Assembly: GCA_032622095.1 (NCBI GenBank)
Contig: CP136061.1
Location: forward strand, 13,225,287 to 13,289,286
DNA: 64,000 nt
DNA from: Siphonodentalium dalli
Taxonomy: Eukaryota; Mollusca; Scaphopoda; Gadilida; Siphonodentaliidae
Reading direction: 5' to 3'
Both the position numbers and the translations under genes were made by a program. Every line of letters starts with the position of its first letter. Within the stretch, counting starts at the first letter, position 1. The notes beneath the pieces are model-generated. The model was given only the letters and a program-made list of their open reading frames with translations, was not told the origin of the DNA and ran no database searches. Below are positions 54,380 through 61,870 of the stretch, piece by piece.

Positions 54380-56205
54380 TAGCCGATGAGGCCGACGTTG
54401 TCCGGGCTATTCAAAAACCAAATTTCAAGTCGATAGCTCTACCCAGCCCGACGTTGTCCGGGCTATTCAACAACCAAATTTCAGTCGATAGCTCTACCCG
54501 TTTCCGAGATCTGGTCTGCGCATGCGCGAAGCTGGCGTCGCATGGGCTCGGCGACCCGATAAAATTCGTATCCGGGGCAAGATACATTCACATACCAAAT
54601 TTCAAGTCGATAGCTCCACCCGTTTCCGAGATATCGTCGATAGCTCCACCAGTTTCCGAGATCTGGTCTGCGCATGCGCGAAGCTGGCGTCGCACGGGCT
54701 CGGCGACCCGATAAAATTCGTATCCGTTGTCCGGGATATTCAAAAACCAAATTTCAAGTCGATAGCTCCACCCGTTTCCGAGATCTGGTCTGCGCATGCA
54801 CGAAGCGGGCGCCGCACGGGCTCGCCAATACGACAACGTCGACCGCCTGGTCAAACTACACACAAGTACCAAGTTTCGTCCCGATCGGTCGAGAATCGTA
54901 GATTTGTATTAATGACAGACAGACAGACAAACAAACAGACAGACAGACAGACAGAGGTCTTCAAAATATATATGAGACTAGCCGATGAGCCCGACGTTGT
55001 CCGGTCTATTCAAAAACCAAATTTCCAAGTCGATAACTCCACCCGTTTCCGATATATGGTATGCGCATGCGCGAAGCTGGCGTCGCACGGGCTCGGCGAC
55101 CAGATAAAATTCGTATCCGGGGCAAGATACATTCACATAGCAAATTTCAAGTCGATAGCTCCACCCGTTTCCGAGATCTCGTCTGCGCATGCACGAAGCG
55201 GGCGCCGCACGGGCTCGCCAATACGACAACGTCGACCGCCTGGTCAAACTACACACAAGTACCAAGTTTCGTCCCGATCGGTCGAGAATCGTAGATTTGT
55301 ATTAATGACAGACAGACAGACAAACAAACAGACAGACAGACAGACAGACAGAGGTCTTCAAAATATATATGAGACTAGCCGATGAGCCCGACGTTGTCCG
55401 GTCTATTCAAAAACCAAATTTCCAAGTCGATAACTCCACCCGTTTCCGATATATGGTATGCGCATGCGCGAAGCTGGCGTCGCACGGGCTCTGCGACCAG
55501 ATAAAATTCGTATCCGGGGCAAGATACATTCACATAGCAAATTTCAAGTCGATAGCTCCACCCGTTTCCGATATATGGTATTCGCATGCGCGAAGCTGGC
55601 GTCGCACGGGCTCGGCGACCCGATAAAATTCGTATCCGGGGCAAGATACATTCACATAGCAAATTTCAAGTCGATAGCTCCATCCGTTTCCGAGATCTCG
55701 TCTGCGCATGCGCTGCACGGGCGTCGCACGGGCTCGCCAATACGACAACGACCACCGCCTGGTCAAACTACACACAGGTACCAAGTTTCGTCCCGATCGG
55801 TCGAGAATCGTAGATTTGTATTAAGGACAGACAGACAGACAAACAAACAGACAGAGGTCTTCAAAATATATATGAGACTAGCCGATGAGCCCGACGTTGT
55901 CCGGGCTATTCAAAAACAAAATTTCAAGTCGATAGCTCCACCCGTTTCCGAGATCTCGTCTGCGCATGCGCGAAGCTGACGTCGCACGGGCTCGGCGACC
56001 CGATAAAATTCGTATCCGGGGCAAGATACATTCACATACCAAATTTCAAGTCGATAGCTCCACCCGTTTCTGAGATCTCGTCTGCGCATGCGCGAAGCAG
56101 GCGCCGCACGGGCTCGCCAATACGACAACGTTCACCGCCTGGTCAAACTACACTCACGTACCAAGTTTCGTCCCGATCGGTCGAGAATCGTAGATTTGTA
56201 TTAAT

Positions 56206-56237
<32 letters not shown>

Positions 56238-56275
56238 TACAGACAGAGGTCTTCAAAATATATATGAGATAGGTA
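54380..56275. repeat. ~400-bp tandem units with (GACA)n ends
   Basis: About four large units, each with two copies of a ~120-bp subunit (TTTCAAGTCGATAGCTCCAC, CGTTTCCGAGATCT, TGCGCATGCGCGAAGC), a GTACCAAGTTTCGTCCCGAT block, GACAGACA/AACA repeats and GGTCTTCAAAATATATATGA. The high CpG content contrasts with the AT-rich surroundings. Long open frames on both strands reflect the repeat and shift between units. It looks like a tandemly amplified non-autonomous element. Confidence 0.75.
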
Positions 56276-57107
56276 TAACTGAATTTGAGAAATTACTAAA
56301 AATTTCCAAGTCATGCCTGTAGTAAGTAAATATTAACTAAATTTACTAATCACGGAGTAACTGAGACTAAGTCAGCTGAAAAAAAAGTATATAATATCAG
56401 CTAAACATGGAGAAAATGTAAAGTAATTTCAGACAAAGTTGGCTGCAGAAGCTGAAATGTTTGAAATTCTGACTAAGTCTGATACAAGTACACATGAGCG
56501 TAAACTGAAATAGAAATATTCTAAGTCCGACTACGGAGTAATTGCAATTTATTTAAACATCACCATATAGCATGTCCAGAGTCGGCAATAAATATTGACG
56601 ATATATGCTGAAAATATTCTGAGTCGAAACTAGTCACCTAATTTCAATAATAAATGCGGACGACACAAAAAATTTTCAAAGTCCAAACAATATATGCTGA
56701 AAATATTCTATGTTGAAACAAGTTACCTAATTCCGATGTATAACAACGTCGGACAAATCTGAAAAGTTATAAAGTTGAAACAAGTTGCCTAACTCTGATG
56801 TATAACAACTTCGGACAAATCTGAAAAGTTGAAGTTGAAGTTGAAACAAGTTTCCTAACTCCGATGTATAATAACTGCGGACAAATCTGAAAAGTTGAAG
56901 TTGAAGTTGAAACAAGTTTCCTATTCTCAAGGTACTGCGGCCACGGACAATAAATATTAAAAAATTTAACGACAACTGAGTTATAAATATTTAGTGTGAG
57001 CACTATCGTCACCATTGAAATTAAATAGATCTGAAAGTTTTCAAAGACGCAAGCGCTCACACTAAATATTTATAATTTGCACACGTGTATATATATATAT
57101 ATATATA
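56276..57107. repeat. Non-genic with ~70-bp tandem units
   Basis: Between 56690 and 56930, three units share AACAAGTTxCCTAACTCxGA, TGTATAACAAC and GGACAAATCTGAAAAGTT with GAAGTT expansions. Outside this only diverged repeats (CTGAGTC/ACTAAGTC motifs) are seen. An (AT)n microsatellite lies at 57088-57107. Confidence 0.55.
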
Positions 57108-57399
57108 AGTAGTAATGGTGGGCACTATGGCCCAGTACCCCCCAGACATGGGCACTATGGCCCAGTACCCCCCAGACATGGGCACTATGGCCCAGTACCC
57201 CCCCAGACATGGGCACTATGGCCCATGGGCCATAGTGCCCATGTCTGGGGGGGTACTGGGCCATAGTGCCCATGTCTGGGGGGTACTGGGCCATAGTGCC
57301 CATGTCTGGGGGGTACTGGGCCATAGTTCCCAGCCTGAGGATAGATGTTCCTGTCATTGATGTGACATTTCTGATCGAAAAAATGAAAATGGACTTAGA
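57108..57399. repeat. Palindromic minisatellite P, copy 2
   Basis: Three 30-31-bp units (GGCACTATGGCCCAGTACCC...) face three inverted units about 57223. The left flank AGTAGTAATG and the right flank GAGGATAGATGTTCCTGTCA to AATGGACTTAGA are the same as at 41005-41422. As there, it lies just beyond the 3' end of a minus-strand Polinton-type gene. Confidence 0.85.
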
Positions 57400-57479
57400 A
57401 TTATTTTTTTTCAAAAGGAAAATCTCACTTTGGAAAATATCAATTAGCAATCAAGAGTTTTTCTTTTCGAATATTTGGT

Positions 57480-57495
57480 GGCCCTGAAAAGGGCC
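57480..57495 (-). terminator. Histone-type 3' stem-loop of the OTU-like gene
   Basis: On the minus strand GGCCCTTTTCAGGGCC (6-bp stem, TTTC loop) is the metazoan replication-dependent histone mRNA stem-loop. It is preceded by AAAAC and followed by ACCA. It begins 20 nt after the stop codon. A purine-rich CGAAAAGAAAAACTC follows 9 nt further on, placed like a histone downstream element that pairs with U7 snRNA. Confidence 0.8.
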
Positions 57496-57514
57496 GTTTT
57501 ATTTTTGTTATAGT

Positions 57515-57979
57515 TTAGAATCCGCCACATTGAACTTCTTTGTTCGCCAAAACTTCAATTGATTTGTCTCCTCGCCTCATCCATATTTCGCATTCACAAT
57601 AATGCTCGTGGCAAACGTGTGGGATCCACACTAGAGTTATTGATGACTTGAATCTTGGTGTTGATTTGTAGCCGCCTTTGGTAGCATCAAACATGACGAT
57701 AGGTCGCTGTATAACAGTCGCCGCTAATTCAACCATCAATCTTGATTCAGCCAAAAGTGGTGTGCGCCGTAAATCTTGTGCCGACGCACCAAGTTCGTCA
57801 CTCTCTGCGTAGTACAGGTCAACTGCCGCATCTCTCAGAATCATCCATCCATCGGTCGTCCCGTAAACCCCGAGGCTGAGTGCCCTCCAAAACAGCGATA
57901 TTTCTTCACCGTACACTGCTTTACAGTATACCCCACCGGCCATTATCTCGTCAAGATCTGTTATGTTTACAGCAGTCAT
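57515..57979 (-). CDS. OTU-like protein, catalytic Cys apparently replaced
   Basis: A 154-residue protein starting M-T-A-V-N-I-T-D-L-D. G-E-E-I-S-L-F-W-R-A-L-S-L-G-V-Y-G-T resembles the OTU deubiquitinase nucleophile block (G-D-G-x-C-L-F-R-A-L-S), L-R-D-A-A-V-D-L the following helix, and E-L-A-A-T-V-I-Q-R-P-I-V-M-F-D-A the conserved 'R-P-I' strand. H-E-H-Y-C near the end resembles the catalytic-His strand. OTU proteins remove ubiquitin, and viruses use them against host signalling. Here Ser (TCG) stands where Cys is expected, so activity is doubtful. An upstream in-frame Met at 58054 exists, but the ATG at 57979 lies in a TCTTTGAATG context conserved with the duplicate gene at 59586 and is preferred. 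It is transcribed divergently from 58603. Confidence 0.6.
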   Translation of the reverse strand: MTAVNITDLDEIMAGGVYCKAVYGEEISLFWRALSLGVYGTTDGWMILRDAAVDLYYAESDELGASAQDLRRTPLLAESRLMVELAATVIQRPIVMFDATKGGYKSTPRFKSSITLVWIPHVCHEHYCECEIWMRRGDKSIEVLANKEVQCGGF

Positions 57980-58602
57980 CTTTGAATGTAGAATAAGTCT
58001 GAAGATCCGTCTTGAACATATATCACGATTGCGCGGGCGGTAGAGAAAGCACATAATACTTTGACGTTAAAATGACAAATGCTCCCTGACGTTGTGTTTC
58101 TTTTCAGTGCATTATCTGTTAGTTTCACCATTTCGATATGATATAGATTAAATTCATGATAGTATATGCAATTAATTAAGATATTTTAACATATGAATTC
58201 ATCTTCGTTCATAAACGATGACCAAGTAAAGTTATCAATTGTAATGATGAAGAAAAATGTTCAGTATGTTTCTTGTGTTCAGTTTTTATGTATAAAATAT
58301 GTACAATTCCAAAACCAAAAACTAGAAAAACATTCCATATTTGCCTAACGAGGTAATAAATATATCAATCATGTGTACCAAATAATAGATAATGATCTAA
58401 CGAAATTAAAAACATTTGTTTGATCGCTATGCAATAATGATCAAGAAAAATATGAATGCTGATCCGTCTCTGAAAAAACACAACGCCAGGAAACATTTGT
58501 CAATTTTAACGTCAATGCGACATGTGATTTCATTGACGCCCGTGTCAAATGTATAAAAATATTTTCGAATTTGATCAACGTTACATTGCATTGCTATCAA
58601 AG
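57980..58602. promoter_or_regulatory. Divergent promoter region 1
   Basis: Two inverted ~50-bp modules, ACACAACG-CAGG ... CATTTGTCA-TTTTAACGTCAA, lie at 58478-58515 (+) and 58061-58104 (-). The 12-mer TTTTAACGTCAA is exact in both, 82-99 nt before each ATG. On the + side TATAAAAAT at 58552-58560 lies 43 nt before the ATG at 58603. On the - side the strand reads GTGATATATG about 60 nt before the ATG. The AT-rich middle (58140-58470) is duplicated at 59770-60080. Confidence 0.7.
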
Positions 58603-59091
58603 ATGGATCCGTTAACAGAATTTCTTCAGAGTGAGATATACAGTAATCCTGTTGTACAGAATACATATGCGGCACCACAGTCAACAGGCCAAGCTAATAC
58701 GACAATGACTATAGGTGGAGATACACTCATTTTAAAAGCGATTTTAGATGAACTGAGATGTCTTCGCAGGGATATTGACGTGAAAACACAAGTAACGCAT
58801 CAAGAAGTAAAAGTGAATCTTCGTTTCGTTGCAGAAGAGATAGATATACCAATCAGGGTTCATGATGTTCAGAGATCGAAAGAACAGAAACAGATCAAAA
58901 AAGAAAAAATATTATCGGCGAAAGAAAAAGAACCTAAAAGTATCATGAAGCCTTCTACTGAGACAAAAGTCAGATTTCGTCTTCCTTGTAAAGAATCTAA
59001 AGATACAGAGAAAAGTGATGAATTCGCAAAAGCTATTGGTTCTCATGGGAAAGATATGTCAAGATATAAGAAAAACACAAAACGATGTTAA
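58603..59091 (+). CDS. Unknown small protein with helical middle and basic tail
   Basis: A 162-residue protein starting M-D-P-L-T-E-F-L-Q-S-E-I. A probable helical segment (I-L-K-A-I-L-D-E-L-R-C-L-R-R-D) at about residues 43-60 and a very Lys/Glu-rich second half (K-E-Q-K-Q-I-K-K-E-K) suggest a coiled-coil, nucleic-acid-associated protein. No family recognised. The start was chosen because the TATA box at 58552 lies after the upstream Met at 58549. A histone-type stem-loop follows 22 nt after the stop. Confidence 0.7.
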   Translation: MDPLTEFLQSEIYSNPVVQNTYAAPQSTGQANTTMTIGGDTLILKAILDELRCLRRDIDVKTQVTHQEVKVNLRFVAEEIDIPIRVHDVQRSKEQKQIKKEKILSAKEKEPKSIMKPSTETKVRFRLPCKESKDTEKSDEFAKAIGSHGKDMSRYKKNTKRC

Positions 59092-59113
59092 AGTCAGATG
59101 ATAATTTTAAAAC

Positions 59114-59129
59114 GGCCCTTTTCAGGGCC
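59114..59129 (+). terminator. Histone-type 3' stem-loop
   Basis: GGCCCTTTTCAGGGCC, preceded by AAAAC and followed by ACACACA, begins 22 nt after the stop at 59091. Purine-rich GCTGAAAAAATCAAAAAC follows at about 59162. Confidence 0.8.
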
Positions 59130-59340
59130 ACACACATTTCCCAAAAGGTTACTCTTTCATTGCTGAAAAAATCAAAAACACGATTGTTCAATTTATATTT
59201 TATTCAACAACAAATATTTGCAAGTATATTTTGTTTTAAATTATTCGTGGCGTGATTTTTTCAAAACAAAACATAGGGTACAAAGAACATTATTAGTTAT
59301 TAAGCAATGCTAAAAGTTTTTCTTTTTGAAAAAATTGGTT

Positions 59341-59384
59341 GGTCCTGAAAAGGACCGTTTTTGTTTTTGGCCCTGAAAAGGGCC
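59341..59384 (-). terminator. Two tandem histone-type stem-loops
   Basis: On the minus strand GGCCCTTTTCAGGGCC (59384-59369), 13 nt past the stop of the small gene at 59398, is followed by GGTCCTTTTCAGGACC (59356-59341). The second is a covarying version: two stem bases on opposite sides changed together. AAAAAGAAAAACTTTT follows, close to the purine element after the stem-loop at 57480. Confidence 0.82.
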
Positions 59385-59397
59385 GTTTTGTATGGCA

Positions 59398-59586
59398 TCA
59401 AAGTTCACGCCACGATTTTCTTTTGAGACTTTTGCTTTTGTTCCAACGCTGTTGTTTTTTGCATATTTGCATAACCAGTTTTGCACTGGCGGTTACTTCT
59501 TTTGCGTGTCCGGCCCGCATTATCTGGGGTGTTAGCCCTATCGTTCCTCTTAGTATAGACATCAACGGTTCGGGGATTTCGGACAT
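59398..59586 (-). CDS. Unknown small basic protein
   Basis: A 62-residue protein starts M-S-E-I-P-E-P-L-M-S-I-L-R and ends in a Lys/Arg/Trp-rich tail (K-K-Q-Q-R-W-N-K-S-K-S-L-K). The ATG occupies the same position relative to the duplicated promoter (TCTTTGAATG context) as the start of the OTU-like gene. It may be a shortened or replaced gene after duplication of the promoter block. A second frame over the same bases (59405-59614) is also open, so the assignment rests on start context and stem-loop spacing. No family recognised. Confidence 0.5.
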   Translation of the reverse strand: MSEIPEPLMSILRGTIGLTPQIMRAGHAKEVTASAKLVMQICKKQQRWNKSKSLKRKSWREL

Positions 59587-60482
59587 CTTTGAATGCAGAA
59601 TAAAAATTGTTCACGGCCGTGTTTGAACATATATCACGATTGCGCGGGCGGTAGAGAAATCACATAATACTTTGGCATTAAAAATGACAAATGTTTCCGG
59701 GCGTTGTGTTTCTTTACAGTGCATTATCTGTTAGTTTTACTATTTCGATATGTTATAGATTAAATTCATGATAGTATATGCAATTAATTAAGATGTTTTA
59801 ACATATGAATTCATCTTCGTTCATAAACGATGACCAAGTAAAGTTATCAATTGTAATGATGAAGAAAAATGTTCAGTATGTTTCTTGTGTTCAGTTTTTA
59901 TGTATAAAATATGTACAATTCCAAAACCAAAAACTAGAAAAACATTCCATATTTGCCTAACGAGGTAATAAATATATCAATCATGTGTACCAAATAATAG
60001 ATAATGATCTAACGAAATTAAAAACATTTGTTTGATCGCTATGCAATAATGATCAAGAAAAATATGCATGTTGATCCGGTTCTGAAAAAACACAACGTCA
60101 GGAAATATTTGTCAATTTTAACGCCAAAGTATTATGTGATTTCATTGACGCCCGTGTAACAATCTTGTGTTCAGTTTTATGTATAAAATATGTACAATTC
60201 CAAAAACAAAAACTAGAAAAACATTCCATATTTGCCTAACGAGGTAATAAATATATCAATCATGTGTACCAAATAATAGATAATGATCTAACGAAATTAA
60301 AAACATTTGTTTGATCGCTATGCAATAATGATCAAGAAAAATATGCATGTTGATCCGGTTCTGAAAAAACACAACGTCAGGAAATATTTGTCAATTTTAA
60401 CGCCAACGCGACATGTGATTTCATTGACGCCCGTGTCAAATGTATAAAAATATTTTCACTTTTTCAGTGAACTTCATTCATT
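59587..60482. promoter_or_regulatory. Divergent promoter region 2, with internal duplication
   Basis: A duplicate of region 1. Promoter modules occur at 59671-59682 (-, TTTTAATGCCAA) and at about 60115-60127 and 60395-60406 (+, TTTTAACGCCAA). A ~260-bp tandem duplication (about 59890-60165 and 60166-60430) supplies the extra + module. The last + module is followed by TATAAAAA (60443-60450), 33 nt before the ATG at 60483. Confidence 0.7.
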
Positions 60483-60845
60483 ATGCCGTCGTTAAAGAAA
60501 TTTATCAAGAAGTTATGGAGGAAGAGAGATTCAGAGGAGACGAAAATAAGAACATATAGGAAATGGCAGGATTCTCCTGAACAAAAGGTGGTACAGAAAC
60601 AGATGCTAAGAGATTTTCTGGCTCGGCGACGACCATCGCCTGAAGTATGCGATCAAGCAATCAAGAATCAAGAATCAAGCAATCTTGATCTCGTGGAGAT
60701 CTTGTCACAGATCTCGAAGAAAGATCTGTGCAATGCAGCAATTGACAGCTTCGCTCAGGCTGCTGCGGCGCACAGATCAAATCCTACTTGGTCTGTGACA
60801 ATTAATCCCAACGGGATATATCCTGATTTGGCAGAATTTTTATGA
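60483..60845 (+). CDS. Unknown small protein with basic amphipathic N-terminus
   Basis: A 120-residue protein starts M-P-S-L-K-K-F-I-K-K-L-W-R-K-R, a strongly basic amphipathic stretch that could bind membrane or nucleic acid. Later come Q-K-V-V-Q-K-Q-M-L-R-D-F-L and a helical A-A-I-D-S-F-A-Q-A-A-A-A-H. It ends P-D-L-A-E-F-L. No family recognised; Polinton elements do carry small accessory or minor virion proteins of this size. TATA lies 33 nt before the ATG, and a histone-type stem-loop follows the stop by 20 nt. Confidence 0.7.
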   Translation: MPSLKKFIKKLWRKRDSEETKIRTYRKWQDSPEQKVVQKQMLRDFLARRRPSPEVCDQAIKNQESSNLDLVEILSQISKKDLCNAAIDSFAQAAAAHRSNPTWSVTINPNGIYPDLAEFL

Positions 60846-60864
60846 ATTCTGTAAAAGAAAAAAC

Positions 60865-60880
60865 GGCCCTTTTCAGGGCC
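60865..60880 (+). terminator. Histone-type 3' stem-loop
   Basis: GGCCCTTTTCAGGGCC with AAAAAC before and ACCCACA after; ACCCA is the classical histone 3' flank. Its downstream 60 bp closely matches that of the stem-loop at 59114, including CCCAAAAGGTTACTCTTTCA. Confidence 0.83.
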
Positions 60881-60948
60881 ACCCACATTCCCCAAAAGGT
60901 TACTCTTTCATAGCTGAAAAAAACAAAACACGATTGGTCAATTCATAA

Positions 60949-60954
60949 TTTATT
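60949..60954 (-). terminator. Poly(A) signal of the zinc-knuckle gene
   Basis: AATAAA on the minus strand 16 nt after the stop codon at 60970. No histone-type stem-loop is present on this strand here. Confidence 0.6.
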
Positions 60955-60969
60955 CACACAACATAATTT

Positions 60970-61572
60970 TCAAATGTTTGTATCGATTCGTTTATCTGTT
61001 TTTGGAATGTAGAATGGTCTCAGCTTCTTTTTCTTGGAAGTTTTCTTGGAATTTTCAAAATCTGGATTTTTATCTTCAGATTTGTTCTGTGAATCATTCG
61101 TAGGATCAACAGGTCGGGGTTGTTTGAAAACATCTGATGTTGTAGACATCTCTTCAGTTTTGATATCTGCATTTTGTTCTTGTATTGTTACTGCTTGTAG
61201 ACATTTTTGTATAGTTTTCACATTTTTTTTGTCGCCGAAATCTGTTTTACAATGGAAGGACCAATGGGATTCTTGTCCGCATTTGTAACAGTAACCATAT
61301 GGCGGTTTCCAATTTTTATCAGCTTTGTTTTTCTCTTGTTTCTCTTGCCATTGCATTTTGTTACAAAGTTTAAACAAATTGGCAGAGATCTGTCTCATTT
61401 CGACAAGATTATCTTGAATTTTTCTAGTCTGTGGCTGTGTAGATTTTTTTGAATCTTCTTTATGTAGCTCAATATAGCTCTCTTCAATAACTGCAGGCCT
61501 TGGTCTTTTTCTAACAATATCTTCTTCGCTGGAGGCGTCGTCTGAAACAGGTCTTTTAATTCTCTTAAACAT
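60970..61572 (-). CDS. CCHC zinc-knuckle protein sharing its N-terminus with PolB
   Basis: A 200-residue protein whose first 32 residues (M-F-K-R-I-K-R-P-V-S-D-D-A-S ... R-P-A-V-I-E-E-S) equal those of the polymerase at 61775. The middle has helical Q-I-S-A-N-L-F-K-L-C and one zinc knuckle, Y-C-Y-K-C-G-Q-E-S-H-W-S-F-H-C (C-x2-C-x4-H-x4-C), at about residues 98-111. The tail is Lys/Ser-rich with K-K-T-S-K-K-K-K-L-R. It is probably a nuclear single-stranded nucleic-acid binder; the KR-rich start looks like a nuclear localisation signal. The ATG at 61572 is chosen over an in-frame Met at 61668 because TATAAAA lies between them. It is divergent from polB. Confidence 0.75.
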   Translation of the reverse strand: MFKRIKRPVSDDASSEEDIVRKRPRPAVIEESYIELHKEDSKKSTQPQTRKIQDNLVEMRQISANLFKLCNKMQWQEKQEKNKADKNWKPPYGYCYKCGQESHWSFHCKTDFGDKKNVKTIQKCLQAVTIQEQNADIKTEEMSTTSDVFKQPRPVDPTNDSQNKSEDKNPDFENSKKTSKKKKLRPFYIPKTDKRIDTNI

Positions 61573-61870
61573 TTTTGTCTTGAGTTTTGTCAGCAAAAAA
61601 TATTGCGACTGGCTTCTTCGGAGTTGAAGTGTAAAGTGTAGAATTACATCTGCTTTTATAGCTTTCATCGCGAATGCTATAAAAGCTATAAAAGCAGGTG
61701 TAATTCTACACTTTACACTTCAACTCCGAAGAAGCCAGTCGCAATATTTTTTGCTGACAAAACTCAAGACAAAAATGTTTAAGAGAATTAAAAGACCTGT
61801 TTCAGACGACGCCTCCAGCGAAGAAGATATTGTTAGAAAAAGACCAAGGCCTGCAGTTATTGAAGAGAGC
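61477..61870. repeat. Palindrome containing two promoters and two gene starts
   Basis: Arms of ~185 bp (61477-61662 and 61684-61870) are nearly identical inverted copies around ~21 bp. Each arm carries a TATA box, the leader and the first 32 codons of a gene. The identity ends abruptly at GAAGAGAGC on both sides. TATAAAAG occurs at 61678 and 61687 (+), and TATAAAA at 61660-61654 (-). Confidence 0.9.

Noticed and set aside
54522-55385. 287-residue + strand frame
   Set aside because: Runs through tandem units and GACA microsatellite (T-D-R-Q-T-N-K-Q repeats) with no conserved start or domain.
60850-60890. Bacterial rho-independent terminator reading of the GGCCCT hairpins
   Set aside because: The genome is eukaryotic, no U-tract follows, and loop and flanks match the histone 3' element instead.
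61573-61668. Upstream Met at 61668 as start of the zinc-knuckle protein
   Set aside because: The TATA box lies inside that extension, so it would not be in the mRNA; the same extension is open on the other arm only because it is the same sequence.
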